The position numbers were made by a program, and so were the translations under genes. Of a stretch of DNA of 35,158 nt, positions 16,963-26,488 are shown one piece after another. Numbering within the stretch: position 1 is the first letter of the stretch; every line of letters starts with the position of its first letter. A model generated the notes under the pieces. That model was not told the origin of the DNA and searched no databases. It saw only the letters and a program-made list of their open reading frames with translations. Where the stretch lies: positions 546,858 through 582,015 of the forward strand of contig NZ_LRRU01000019.1 in assembly GCF_001641615.1 (NCBI RefSeq), in the 5' to 3' direction. This DNA is from Pseudoalteromonas gelatinilytica (GTDB lineage: Bacteria > Pseudomonadota > Gammaproteobacteria > Enterobacterales > Alteromonadaceae).

Positions 16963-17370
16963 ATGGCGTTATTCGATTTTTTAACTCAACCAGTCACACG
17001 AAATGGTCATCAAGGTTTTCAAACTGATGAGCACAACAGTGTCTGCAAACATCTAAATGAATTACTTAATGCGCGTCGTGGCGTGTTAAAACATTTGGCC
17101 GATTATGGGTTGCCTGATGTCGAAGATATCTACGAGGGCCTTCCGTATTCACAGCACACCTTGGCGTTTGAAGTTAAAAAATTGATAGAAAAATACGAAC
17201 CACGAGTTCGCTATGCCAATGTCATTCCAATGGAAATTCGTGAAGAAAATTGCGTGATTAGGCTTGATATACAAGCATTTTTAACCTCAGGACAATGTAT
17301 CAAACTTAACACCCGATTTGAGTCGGGTGGTAAAGCCGATGTGGCAGAGCATGCCAAGCAGTTTGATTAA
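16963..17370 (+). CDS. tssE: TssE, gp25-like baseplate protein
   Basis: Protein of 135 residues with the gp25/lysozyme-like fold shared by phage baseplates. The segments LNELLNARRGVLKHLADYGLPD and LAFEVKKLIEKYEPRV carry the conserved family features, including the R-R-G of the first motif and the E-P-R-(V/L) motif. It joins TssF and TssG in the baseplate wedge and starts sheath polymerisation. It sits directly after the hcp terminator-like hairpin, with GAGGTAAG as ribosome binding site, and 22 bp before tssF. Confidence 0.95.
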   Translation: MALFDFLTQPVTRNGHQGFQTDEHNSVCKHLNELLNARRGVLKHLADYGLPDVEDIYEGLPYSQHTLAFEVKKLIEKYEPRVRYANVIPMEIREENCVIRLDIQAFLTSGQCIKLNTRFESGGKADVAEHAKQFD

Positions 17371-17392
17371 TTCAGCGTAAAAGGATAGTTCA

Positions 17393-19111
17393 ATGCAACA
17401 GTATTTTGATGAACAAATGCGCTTATTAACCCAAGCCGGCAAACAGTTTGCTCAGCATTACCCTGAGCACGCAGGCATGTTAAATATCGATGCGCTAAAA
17501 GATCGTGATCCCCATATTGAACGACTACTAGAAGGTGTTGCCTATTTAACTGCGCATACGCAAAAGCGTTTAGATGAGTCTGTTCCTGAGGTATCAGAGC
17601 AAGTGCTGCGTCAGCTATGCCCTATATTATTGAGCTATTACCCATCAAGCACGGTTGTAAAGTTTAGCCCTAAGCTAGCAATGCAAAAATCACATCTTAT
17701 TGAAAAAGGGCTGACGCTAAGCGCTGATAAGTCAGTGGTTGATAAAAAACATATCACCTTTACAACAACGCACGACCTACAAGTTAGTCCTCTTGATGTT
17801 GAGCATGTGCGTTATCAAGAGTCGCATTTAGGATCTGAGCTACGTATTGGCCTACGCTTTGTTTGCCAAGGTGAGCGCAAAAACTACGACCTTGCAAATT
17901 TACAGTTTTACTTACGTGGTGATACGCCTTTATGTAGTTCTTTGTTTAAGCTTTTAAAAACAGCAGAGCAGTTTACAGAGCTTGATTTTGGCCCCTCGCA
18001 TTTTGAACATAATAAAAAGTTAAAAGTAAAAGGTTGTAGTGCTACTTATTTAGATATAGATGGCGCTTTATTACCGCATGCAGAACAAAGCCATCCGGGC
18101 TATGCGCTGCTGTTAGACTACTTTAACGCGAAAGACCGTTTTTACTTTATGCGCTTTGATGGTTTAAAAGATCTGACCTTACCTGAGCATATCGATCGAT
18201 TTGAGCTGGTGTTTAGAGGCAGTAGTAAATTACCACCGGGTCATCAATTAAGCCGCGATAATATTTTACTCAATTGCGTGCCAGCTATTAATTTGTTTGC
18301 ACAACCTGCAGAGCCAATACGCATAGAGTCAAACCGCACTGATTACATGATCACCGCTGATCAAAACAGAACAGATCATATCTTCAGTTACACCGTTAAT
18401 GAGGTTAAAGGACGCAACTCGTTAAGTGGCAAATCGTATGATTATACCCCCAGATATCAAAGCGTGTTTGAAGACGAAAAGAAACTGTTTACCGTTTTAA
18501 CGAAAGATGTGGGCGGGGCTGCGCCGTGCCACTATTTACAGCTGCCATTTAACCTTGAAGAAGAAAAAGAAACCTTATCGGTTGATTTAACCGTTTTTAA
18601 TGCTGGTTGGCCAAGGCAGTTACTCCAAGAGGGCGATTTAAACATTGGCGGCCCAGATATGCCAAGCATTGCCAATGTAGAAAATGTAATTCGCCCGACT
18701 AACTATTTGCCATGCCCTGAACAACCAAAGCATTGGCAGTTGATAAGCCTATTAAATGTGAAGTTTTCACAGATTACACAAGTCACCGAATTAAAACGCT
18801 TACTGGTATTATTTGATTGGTCACAAAAAGCTGAAAACCGATTACGTATTGATAGCATTCAAAAAATTACCGCAACACCGATTAGTCAAATTAAGCGTGG
18901 CATTTTTATTAAAGGTGTTGATGTACTGATTGATATTGATGAAAGCAAATTTGTTTGTGATGCCGACTTATACCACTTTTGCAATATGCTGCATCAGTTC
19001 TTTCTAATGTATGCGCCAATTAACGAGAGCGTGCAGACCCGAGTCAATGCGATTCCAAGTTATAAAACCCACTGCTGGGAAATTGAACCGGGCAAGAGTT
19101 ATCAGTTATGA
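17393..19111 (+). CDS. tssF: TssF, baseplate wedge protein (VasA)
   Basis: Protein of 572 residues. The N-terminus (YFDEQMRLLTQAGKQFAQHYPE, then DPHIERLLEGVAYLTA) shows the TssF/VasA pattern: an early helix with F-A-x-x-x-P-E and the D-P-x-(V/I)-E-R-L-L-E-G motif. Two TssF subunits with one TssG and one TssE form each baseplate wedge. AAGGA precedes the ATG. The gene overlaps tssG by four bases (ATGA). Length and motifs indicate an intact gene. Confidence 0.96.
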   Translation: MQQYFDEQMRLLTQAGKQFAQHYPEHAGMLNIDALKDRDPHIERLLEGVAYLTAHTQKRLDESVPEVSEQVLRQLCPILLSYYPSSTVVKFSPKLAMQKSHLIEKGLTLSADKSVVDKKHITFTTTHDLQVSPLDVEHVRYQESHLGSELRIGLRFVCQGERKNYDLANLQFYLRGDTPLCSSLFKLLKTAEQFTELDFGPSHFEHNKKLKVKGCSATYLDIDGALLPHAEQSHPGYALLLDYFNAKDRFYFMRFDGLKDLTLPEHIDRFELVFRGSSKLPPGHQLSRDNILLNCVPAINLFAQPAEPIRIESNRTDYMITADQNRTDHIFSYTVNEVKGRNSLSGKSYDYTPRYQSVFEDEKKLFTVLTKDVGGAAPCHYLQLPFNLEEEKETLSVDLTVFNAGWPRQLLQEGDLNIGGPDMPSIANVENVIRPTNYLPCPEQPKHWQLISLLNVKFSQITQVTELKRLLVLFDWSQKAENRLRIDSIQKITATPISQIKRGIFIKGVDVLIDIDESKFVCDADLYHFCNMLHQFFLMYAPINESVQTRVNAIPSYKTHCWEIEPGKSYQL

Positions 19112-20088
19112 ATATGCACGAGTCAATAAATCACCCTGTTTGGGCAAAGTTACCTGAACCAATAGAAAAGCTGATTGCAGCTCCTTGGCAGTTTAATTTG
19201 TTTAAGGCGATGAGCCTAATTGAAAAACATTGGGCAACCCCTTTAGAACTTGAAAAAGGGATTAGCGAGCGAGTTATCTTTAAGCCTTATAAAGAACTTG
19301 GCTTTCCTGCCACGGATGTTCGCAGCTGTGAATTAGATAACCTTGGCCGTGGCCGATTAAGTTTGTCGACATCATTTTTAGGCTTGTATGGTGTAGATGC
19401 ACCTATGCCACATTATTTACTCGAGCAGGCGGCAAGTGATCAAGAAAGTGGGGGCCGAGTAAGGCAGTTTTTAGACATGTTTAATCATGTGCTTTATTGC
19501 CAATTGTTTCAAGCATGGAAAAAGTCGCACATCAATGTTGAAGGCCGTGGTGCAGAGCAATTCGACCATTTAATCGAAGCCATCTTATCAACCAAAACTG
19601 AGCAAAAAGTTCAGTGCGGTATCGCCAGTTTAAAACAAACCAGCGCTGCGGGTTTAGCGCAATTACTTCGCCACTCACTAGAGGTTGAGCAACTGACTGT
19701 GGATGACACCCGTGCAAATTGGCAACAAATAGACTCGCCAAGTTCATTTGGTCAAGATCAACAGATGGTGTTAGGCGAGTCAGCGGTTCTTGGCGAGCGC
19801 GTATTAGTCAGTGGTAGCGTACTGACCATTGTGATTGGTCCTGTGGATTCTGACACCGCGATCGCGCTTAATCCTCAGCACTCACAAGGCAAGAAAATGG
19901 CTGCCATGTTAAGCACTCATTTACCTAGTAATGTGCAATGGATTTGTCAAATTAAGGTGGCTAATCAAGCAGTAACAGAGCAAGCCTTAGGGCAAAACGA
20001 TTTGCTACTCGGTCACAACTCTTATTTAGGCTGCGCTGAAGCAAATATCAGCGTGCACAGTTACACACATCAACAATATCAACATTAA
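19108..20088 (+). CDS. tssG: TssG, baseplate wedge protein (VasB)
   Basis: Protein of 326 residues. PWQFNLFKAMSLIEKHW near the N-terminus is the TssG signature (F-x-x-F-x-x-x-R-L-L-E pattern). The segments LSTSFLGLYGVDAPMPHYLLE and FLDMFNHVLYCQLFQAWKK match the family's G-L-x-G-x-x-x-P-L-P-x-x-(Y/L) and F-L-D-(I/L)-F-N-H-R motifs. It forms the baseplate wedge with TssE and TssF. It overlaps the end of tssF by ATGA and ends 27 bp before clpV. Confidence 0.95.
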   Translation: MNMHESINHPVWAKLPEPIEKLIAAPWQFNLFKAMSLIEKHWATPLELEKGISERVIFKPYKELGFPATDVRSCELDNLGRGRLSLSTSFLGLYGVDAPMPHYLLEQAASDQESGGRVRQFLDMFNHVLYCQLFQAWKKSHINVEGRGAEQFDHLIEAILSTKTEQKVQCGIASLKQTSAAGLAQLLRHSLEVEQLTVDDTRANWQQIDSPSSFGQDQQMVLGESAVLGERVLVSGSVLTIVIGPVDSDTAIALNPQHSQGKKMAAMLSTHLPSNVQWICQIKVANQAVTEQALGQNDLLLGHNSYLGCAEANISVHSYTHQQYQH

Positions 20089-20115
20089 AAGTAATCAGGA
20101 TTTAAGGAAAACAAC

Positions 20116-22854
20116 ATGGATGCAAAAGGCATAAAGCAGCTTATCGACAAACTAAATGGCCATACTGCAACAGCACTTGAGTCAGCGGCAGGGTTTGCAA
20201 GCAGTCGTAGTCACTATGAAGTGTTACCTGAACATTTATTAATTAAGTTGATGGAAGAAGGTAGTAACGGCGATTTAGAGCATATTTTTCACTTTTTTAA
20301 TATTAATCAAGACGCAGTGTGGCATGAGCTGCTCGACTTTTTAAACCGCCAACCTGCGGGTAACCAGAGTAAGCCGGTTTTTTCTCGTCGACTTTATGAG
20401 TGGCTTGAGCGAGCTTGGTTAAGTGCAAATGTACAGCACAAAAGTGACTGGATCACCGGCGCTGCGTTGATTGATGCCTTAACTGAATTATTGCCATATA
20501 GCCCTGTACTGCAATTGCCTGCGTTACTTGAAAAAATTGACTCCCGTTTTATTGCTGAAAACCTCGATAAGCTTTGCCAAAACTCAAGTGAGCGATTAAA
20601 TCCACAGGCAAAACAAAGTGCTCAGCATACTGCTGCTGATCAGCAAAGTAGTCAAGGTGGTGCCCTTGATGAGTATTGTGAAGACCTTACCGAGAAAGCG
20701 AAACAAGGCAAAATTGACCCAGTGCTTGGTCGCAATGACGAAATTCGCATGATGGTTGATGTGCTTTGTCGTCGTCGTAAGAACAACCCAATTTTAGTGG
20801 GTGAGCCAGGGGTAGGTAAAACGGCAGTAGTTGAAGGATTTGCTCAGCGTATTGTTGATGGTCAGGTTCCTGATGATCTTAAAGGTGTACGATTACTGGT
20901 GTTAGATATGGGCCTATTGCAAGCCGGTGCAGGGGTTAAAGGTGAATTTGAACGCCGTTTAAAAACAGTGATCGATGAAGTTAAAAACTCAACCACCCCT
21001 ATCATCATGTTTATTGATGAAGCCCACACATTAATTGGTGCTGGTGGCGATGCTGGTATGAGTGATGCGGCTAACTTGCTCAAGCCTGCGCTTGCCCGAG
21101 GTGAGTTACGCACAGTCGCTGCAACCACGTGGAGTGAATACAAAAAATACTTTGAGCGAGATGCTGCACTTGAGCGCCGTTTTCAACTTATTAAAGTAGA
21201 TGAGCCAACGGAGCAAGCAGCTCAACTAATGTTAGCGGGTTTGAAAGATAAGTATCAACAACATCACAACATTCAAATAACTGATGATGCTATAGAAGCT
21301 GCAGTGGTCTTGTCGTCACGTTATATCACGGGTCGTCAACTACCAGATAAAGCCATTGATGTGCTAGATACCGCTGCGGCAAGAGTTCGAATGTCGTTTG
21401 CGACTGATCCTGCAGCCATTGAAGCTGAGCGTGAGCACATTAATTACCTTGAAACACGTATCCAAAGCATTGCAGCAGAAAGCGAGCAAGGTTTGGCGGT
21501 TGATATGGACAAATTGCTGCACTTACAACAAGAACTAAATGCAGCGCAGAGCAACTTAGCAACATTGACGAGCGCGCGTGAGTCACAAATTTCGACATTA
21601 GGCCAAATCAATGAGTTTAAGCAAGCTAATTCGCAAAATGAATTAGATAGCTCTGTGTTACTTAACTTACGACAAACGCTAAAAGAGCAGAACACCCAAG
21701 ATAATGGCCTTTACAGTGAAGTTGATGCCGATGCCGTCGCGCAAATTATTTCTCAGTGGACAGGCGTACCTGTTGGCGCGATGGTGAAAGACCAAATAAG
21801 CAATTTGATTACCCTTGAAAAAGCCATAAGCCAAGAAGTGATCGGTCAGCAGTCAGGCATTGCGAAAATTGCCCAAACATTGCGTGTAAGTAAGGCAGGT
21901 ATAAGCAATGAGTATGGGCCGCTTGGCGTGTTTTTATTAGCAGGCCCTTCTGGAGTGGGTAAAACCGAAACAGCACGATGTTTAGCTAAGCAACTATTTG
22001 GTGGTGAAAAGTTTTTAACCACCATAAACATGAGCGAGTATCAAGAAGCGCATACAGTATCGCAGCTTAAGGGTTCGCCACCGGGATACGTTGGCTATGG
22101 CGAAGGCGGGGTATTAACAGAAGCTGTAAGGCAGCGTCCGTACTCGGTAATTTTACTCGATGAAGTAGAAAAAGCGCATAAAGACGTACTAAACATGTTC
22201 TACCAAGTTTTTGAGCGTGGCAGTATGCGCGATGGCGAAGGTCGCGAAATCGATTTTAAAAATACCGTGATCATCATGACCTCAAACTTAGGATCTGCTG
22301 AGCTTATTGATGCTTGCACGCCACCTAATGTCATTGATTTAACTGAACCGACTGACGATGAACATGCCGACATTGAAAATCAAGACCAAATCAACGCAGC
22401 ATTGAATAATGAACAAGCCCCTTTGAATGAAGACGGCAGCCCATGGCAAGTTCCTTCAATTACAGTACTAACAGAGCTAATTAAGCCGCAGTTACTGCAA
22501 TTTTTTGCTCCGGCACTTTTAGCGCGTATGCAAGTTATTCCTTATTTAGCGCTCGATAAAGAGGCACTGCAATCTATTGTCAGTTTGAAACTAGACGGTA
22601 TTGCCAAGCGTTTAGCGAATAATCACAAAATGCAGCTACGTGTTGATGAAACCGTACTTAACAAACTGACCGAACAGTGCCAGTTATCAGACAGTGGTGC
22701 GCGCATGGTAAATGCGGTGATAGAGCAGCAAATATTGCCAGGCATTGCGAAATCAATTTTAGAGTTTATGGCAGAGGATGACATGCCAGATATTCTCACT
22801 CTAGCTGTTGATGAGAATGATGAAATTACCGCAACCTTTGCGGACCAAGCATAA
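20116..22854 (+). CDS. tssH: TssH (ClpV), sheath-recycling AAA+ ATPase
   Basis: Protein of 912 residues. The Clp N-type domain covers about 1-150. AAA domain 1 has Walker A GEPGVGKT at 229-236 and Walker [11 protein letters not shown] coiled middle domain follows (about 430-510). AAA domain 2 has Walker A GPSGVGKT at 610-617 and [11 protein letters not shown]. The hexamer extracts TssC from contracted sheaths so they can be reused. Between TSNLGS and [10 protein letters not shown] in the second AAA domain there is a longer acidic stretch (rich in D/E/N, roughly residues 735-785) than I recall for typical ClpV. The start has AAGGA upstream. The gene is followed by vgrG after 12 bp. Confidence 0.96.
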   Translation: MDAKGIKQLIDKLNGHTATALESAAGFASSRSHYEVLPEHLLIKLMEEGSNGDLEHIFHFFNINQDAVWHELLDFLNRQPAGNQSKPVFSRRLYEWLERAWLSANVQHKSDWITGAALIDALTELLPYSPVLQLPALLEKIDSRFIAENLDKLCQNSSERLNPQAKQSAQHTAADQQSSQGGALDEYCEDLTEKAKQGKIDPVLGRNDEIRMMVDVLCRRRKNNPILVGEPGVGKTAVVEGFAQRIVDGQVPDDLKGVRLLVLDMGLLQAGAGVKGEFERRLKTVIDEVKNSTTPIIMFIDEAHTLIGAGGDAGMSDAANLLKPALARGELRTVAATTWSEYKKYFERDAALERRFQLIKVDEPTEQAAQLMLAGLKDKYQQHHNIQITDDAIEAAVVLSSRYITGRQLPDKAIDVLDTAAARVRMSFATDPAAIEAEREHINYLETRIQSIAAESEQGLAVDMDKLLHLQQELNAAQSNLATLTSARESQISTLGQINEFKQANSQNELDSSVLLNLRQTLKEQNTQDNGLYSEVDADAVAQIISQWTGVPVGAMVKDQISNLITLEKAISQEVIGQQSGIAKIAQTLRVSKAGISNEYGPLGVFLLAGPSGVGKTETARCLAKQLFGGEKFLTTINMSEYQEAHTVSQLKGSPPGYVGYGEGGVLTEAVRQRPYSVILLDEVEKAHKDVLNMFYQVFERGSMRDGEGREIDFKNTVIIMTSNLGSAELIDACTPPNVIDLTEPTDDEHADIENQDQINAALNNEQAPLNEDGSPWQVPSITVLTELIKPQLLQFFAPALLARMQVIPYLALDKEALQSIVSLKLDGIAKRLANNHKMQLRVDETVLNKLTEQCQLSDSGARMVNAVIEQQILPGIAKSILEFMAEDDMPDILTLAVDENDEITATFADQA

Positions 22855-22866
22855 AGGATTTGAACA

Positions 22867-24897
22867 ATGGGATTCATGGATAGCCTAAATGAACTAAAAG
22901 CCAACACCAGTCATTTTAGTGTCAGCGTGCAAGGGTTACCGGATGGCATGGTTTCGGTGACCGATTTTGAATCAAGCAATGACAGCCTATGTGAAGACTT
23001 TGCTTTTTCTATTCAAGTGTTAAGTCAAGAGCACCTCAGTGCCGAGATGCTGTTAGGTAAAGATGCCAAGCTCAATTTAGTGTGGTCAATGAGCGACCGC
23101 ACGATTTCTGGGATCATCAGTGCTTTTACTGCACATGGGCAAAGCCATCAGGGTTATCACTATACGCTGACCATGAGTTCTTATTTAACCTTGTTGAAGC
23201 ACCAACACTCTAACCGTGTTTTCACCATGATGGATCCAGCTGCCATAGTAAAAAGCGTATTTACTAAAGCTGGTTTTCCAATGCAAAAGTTTAGTATTCA
23301 AGCGTCGGGCCCAACCCTTGAAATGACGGTTCAATACAACGAAACAGACTATGAGTTTGTTACGCGTTTGATGCGTAAGTATGGCTTTGTGTATGGTTTT
23401 GTAGAGCAAACAGGGGGTGATTGCACCTTCAAAGTATGTAATAGCAGTAAAGACTTTTCGTCCTTATGTGATGATGTAAGCCTGAGCTATGTGCCGCCAT
23501 CAGGGCAAGTTCGAAATAGCGAAACCATTTTTGCAATAAGCCGTAAAGCACAGCTGCATCCACAAAGTGTGTCGCTTAATGATTACAACTACAAAGCCCA
23601 AGGTAACTTAAATGTGTCGACCGCAAATAATACCAGTTACCCAGGGTTTGGTGATGATAGTCATTATGCAGATAACTTTCCTAATGCCAATATAGGTAAT
23701 TCGCTGGCTAAAGTACGTCAACAAGCCTTTGATTGTCAGCGTGAACAATTAATTATTGATACTGATTGCCGTGCCTTAAGACCCGGTATGTTGTTGACAG
23801 TGTATGACCACCCTGATCATAAAGGGCTGTATTTAATTACGCGTGTTGATCACAAAGGCAGCCAATCTGCGGCAGTAGAATATGGCTCGCAAGTTAAAGG
23901 GTTAACCTATAAAAACCAAGCCTATTTATTGCCTGCATCCGTTGAGTTTAGAGCTGAGCTGTCTCCTGCACGTCGTGTATTTGCAACATTTAATGCCACC
24001 ATTGAGCAAGAGGTTGACGACGATGGCAATTACTTAGTGCGCTTACCGTTTAACCAAGACGGTGAAGGCCAAGAAAGCCGCCCAACGCGCTTACTACAGC
24101 AATATGGTGGCAGTGGCCATGGTATGCATTTTCCGTTAACGACGGGCACCGAAGTGTTAGTAACCGGTGAAAATGGCGACTTAGATAGGCCGATTATTTT
24201 AGGCGCGCTTTATAATCAGAGCTGCCCAAACCCGGTTACCAGCCAAAATCCGACAGAGAATAAGCTTGTTACCCGTGCTGGGCATAGCTTGATCATGGAT
24301 GACAAAAGCGGTGAAGAAAAAATTAGCCTTGCAAATAAAGAAAATAAAAACCAATTGTTGTTAGATGCCACCGAGAATGCCCATCAAGCAACACTCAAAT
24401 CAGTGGAAGGTGACGTCAAAATTTCAGCCAAAGAGAACCTTCAGTTTGTTGCTGAAAATGACGCCATTTTTACCGCTGCCAACGATTTTACTAATCGTGT
24501 TGAAAACACCCTACAAGTTCAAACACGCGAGGGTGATATTAAGGTAACGGCTGCGGCTGACTTAACATTAAAGTCTGATGCCGATACCCGTATCGAAGCG
24601 ACTGATGGCAGTAGCGAACTGAAAGCAGCGCAAGAACTTAACTTGCAAAGTGAGCAAGATTTTAGTGTCTACTCGGTCGATGGCAACCTTGAGTTTCAAG
24701 CGCAAAATGGTGATTTGAACCTCTCTAGCGGGGCAAATATCACCATCAAAGGCGAAGGTCGAGGCTCTATCCAGCTTAGCCAAGGTGGTGCAAGTTTAGA
24801 GATTGATGCTGCGGGTAATTTAACTATCGATGCCACCAATATCACTCTATCGGCTAGAAACATTGCTATTAAAGGCAATGCAATAAGTAATAACTAA
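22867..24897 (+). CDS. vgrG: VgrG (TssI) spike protein without toxin extension
   Basis: Protein of 676 residues. The gp27-like part has MDPAAIVKSVFTKAGF and YNETDYEFVTRLMRKYGF. The gp5-like OB region (about 375-450) includes the conserved G-E-x-x-R-P segment and TGTEVLVTGENGDLDRPIILGALYN. A DUF2345-type repetitive beta-prism ends in ASLEIDAAGNLTIDATN. No domain lies beyond the prism, so this is a structural spike that loads cargo non-covalently. Its neighbours downstream (DUF6484-like, TIGR02270-like, DUF2169, ketoacyl-synthase-like, DUF4150) form a recurrent loading module. It is clearly diverged from the VgrG encoded at the left of the window. AAAGGA is the ribosome binding site. Confidence 0.97.
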   Translation: MGFMDSLNELKANTSHFSVSVQGLPDGMVSVTDFESSNDSLCEDFAFSIQVLSQEHLSAEMLLGKDAKLNLVWSMSDRTISGIISAFTAHGQSHQGYHYTLTMSSYLTLLKHQHSNRVFTMMDPAAIVKSVFTKAGFPMQKFSIQASGPTLEMTVQYNETDYEFVTRLMRKYGFVYGFVEQTGGDCTFKVCNSSKDFSSLCDDVSLSYVPPSGQVRNSETIFAISRKAQLHPQSVSLNDYNYKAQGNLNVSTANNTSYPGFGDDSHYADNFPNANIGNSLAKVRQQAFDCQREQLIIDTDCRALRPGMLLTVYDHPDHKGLYLITRVDHKGSQSAAVEYGSQVKGLTYKNQAYLLPASVEFRAELSPARRVFATFNATIEQEVDDDGNYLVRLPFNQDGEGQESRPTRLLQQYGGSGHGMHFPLTTGTEVLVTGENGDLDRPIILGALYNQSCPNPVTSQNPTENKLVTRAGHSLIMDDKSGEEKISLANKENKNQLLLDATENAHQATLKSVEGDVKISAKENLQFVAENDAIFTAANDFTNRVENTLQVQTREGDIKVTAAADLTLKSDADTRIEATDGSSELKAAQELNLQSEQDFSVYSVDGNLEFQAQNGDLNLSSGANITIKGEGRGSIQLSQGGASLEIDAAGNLTIDATNITLSARNIAIKGNAISNN

Positions 24898-24912
24898 TTT
24901 CAAGGACTGAAA

Positions 24913-25329
24913 ATGACAGCCACAGTAACTCAGTTATTTGATCAGCAACAAAGCCTCGCAGAGGTCAGTGAAGTGTCACCTCAGGGTAAAGCTTTGAGCG
25001 TGGTTATTAATCACATTCGTTTTGATGTTGCTTTGCAAGCTGCCCATGTATCGTGTTGCAAAATAGGTAGCCAAGTTGTGGTGCTACACAGTGAGCAAGG
25101 TGTGATTGTAACGGCACTTTTAGCCGCACCTGAACAATCTCCGGCGGCTCACATTAGCAACGAAGCAGGGCATATTATTATTGCCGCAGAGCAAAGCGTT
25201 AGCTTGCAAACCGCAAAGGGCAGCATCGAAGTATTTGCCGATGGCACTATCGTGCTTGAAGGCGAAGATATTACTGCAAATAGCCAACAAGACCTTACCT
25301 TGGCAGGTTGGCCGATTAGGCTTAATTAA
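24913..25329 (+). CDS. DUF6484-like small beta-rich T6SS protein
   Basis: Protein of 138 residues. Residues about 25-70 (from QGKALSVVINH to VVLHSEQGVIVTALL) fit the short DUF6484 pattern found next to VgrG genes: strands ending in G-x-x-V-V-L followed by the 'replacement' strand. The second half alternates hydrophobic residues (GHIIIAAEQSVSLQT, then GTIVLEGEDITANS), resembling the last turns of the VgrG beta-prism encoded just upstream. The role is unknown; a spike-capping or adaptor function is inferred from this resemblance and from position 15 bp after vgrG. AAGGA precedes the ATG. Its stop is one base before the next ATG. Confidence 0.7.
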   Translation: MTATVTQLFDQQQSLAEVSEVSPQGKALSVVINHIRFDVALQAAHVSCCKIGSQVVVLHSEQGVIVTALLAAPEQSPAAHISNEAGHIIIAAEQSVSLQTAKGSIEVFADGTIVLEGEDITANSQQDLTLAGWPIRLN

Positions 25330-25330
25330 T

Positions 25331-26488
25331 ATGTTTGCAGCGGTTTCTAAGTTAAAACAGCATCAACAGCGCGTTACCACTTTAATGGCGCACCGTGAAA
25401 AGCTACTTGCGTCAGGGGCGTATAGTCTTGCAAGACAAAAAGTGTTAGAGCATCAAGTGCTTAATCACCTTTATGTGCTGGCATCGCTTAAGCAGCAGTC
25501 ACCGTGCGACTACTTCAATGGGAACAGCTTTAATGACCTTGCTGAACTTAGCTGTGATGATTTTTGTGAGATCGCGTTAGCGAGCGACCAGCACGCCATT
25601 TTTGCGCTTTGCGCAACACGTTTAATGGCTGCACCTGAGCAAGATAACAGTGACTATTTTTTAGCGCTTAAAAAGCAGCAAGCTCTGCCTGTTTATACTT
25701 TGTTATCGCAGCAACTTAGGTATTGGTCTATCCCAGAACAAAAAGCACTCAGAGCCACAGTGCTAGAGGGCAAAGAGTCATTACCGCAGCAGCTTAAAAC
25801 TATTTTGTTCTCGCAGCCTTTAAATGATGCTGAGTTACAACAAGCACTCGCTCATACTGATTTTACTTTGGTATTTGCCGCTTTAGTCAATTGCTATTGC
25901 CAAGGCGATAACAGCCTTAGTGATAAGGTATTTAAAGTGTTTTCGAGTACCAGTGAGCCTTCACAAAAAGCGCAGTTATTACAATTAGCGGGGCTGCTTG
26001 GCGATAGTCGCTGGCATGAGCCTTGTGCTTTATTTTGTAAAGCGCACCCAGAATTTTGCCAAACCGTATTAAGCCACTTTGTGTATAAATCAGCGCTGGT
26101 ATTGGTGATAGAGCTTATGGGCGTTGCGCAAACACAGCAAGCAGCTTATCAGGCTTGGCTAACGTTAACAGATAGACCACTTGCAAAAGCAGAAGCCTTA
26201 ACACTGGTAAGCACGCAAAATCAGCATCATGTGCAAGCCGGTATAAACTTGCATGATGCAGAGCATGTTAGGCAAGCACTGGCTTTAAGCAAAGGAGAGT
26301 GTGTTTTAAAAGGCGTGAGTTTTACAAAAGCGCAGCCAGAGCAAGGCTTAGCAGAATTGGCAGGCGAGATTGTACAGCGAGTATTTGCCCCTCAGTTTGA
26401 ATTAACACTGGCCTGTGGTCTTTATCATACTCAGCAAACAGCAGTTCAGTGGCAAAAGTTAATAGCAGGAGCACAACATGCTGCATAA
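25331..26488 (+). CDS. TIGR02270-like helical T6SS-associated protein
   Basis: Protein of 385 residues from the ATG at 25331, one base after the preceding stop; the reading frame is open further upstream but that would overlap the previous gene by 150 bp. The protein is almost wholly helical, with repeated Leu/Ala-rich pairs of helices such as LLQLAGLLGDSRWHEPC, reminiscent of HEAT-type repeats. TIGR02270-family proteins occupy this position between VgrG/DUF6484 and DUF2169 genes in many T6SS loci, so the call rests mainly on context, size and fold. No catalytic motif or membrane segment is visible. A scaffold or adaptor role in effector loading is inference. It overlaps the DUF2169 gene by 11 bp. 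Confidence 0.6.
   Translation: MFAAVSKLKQHQQRVTTLMAHREKLLASGAYSLARQKVLEHQVLNHLYVLASLKQQSPCDYFNGNSFNDLAELSCDDFCEIALASDQHAIFALCATRLMAAPEQDNSDYFLALKKQQALPVYTLLSQQLRYWSIPEQKALRATVLEGKESLPQQLKTILFSQPLNDAELQQALAHTDFTLVFAALVNCYCQGDNSLSDKVFKVFSSTSEPSQKAQLLQLAGLLGDSRWHEPCALFCKAHPEFCQTVLSHFVYKSALVLVIELMGVAQTQQAAYQAWLTLTDRPLAKAEALTLVSTQNQHHVQAGINLHDAEHVRQALALSKGECVLKGVSFTKAQPEQGLAELAGEIVQRVFAPQFELTLACGLYHTQQTAVQWQKLIAGAQHAA

Noticed and set aside
25181..25330. N-terminal extension of the TIGR02270-like protein
   Set aside because: It would overlap the DUF6484-like gene by 150 bp; the ATG at 25331 lies directly after that gene's stop.
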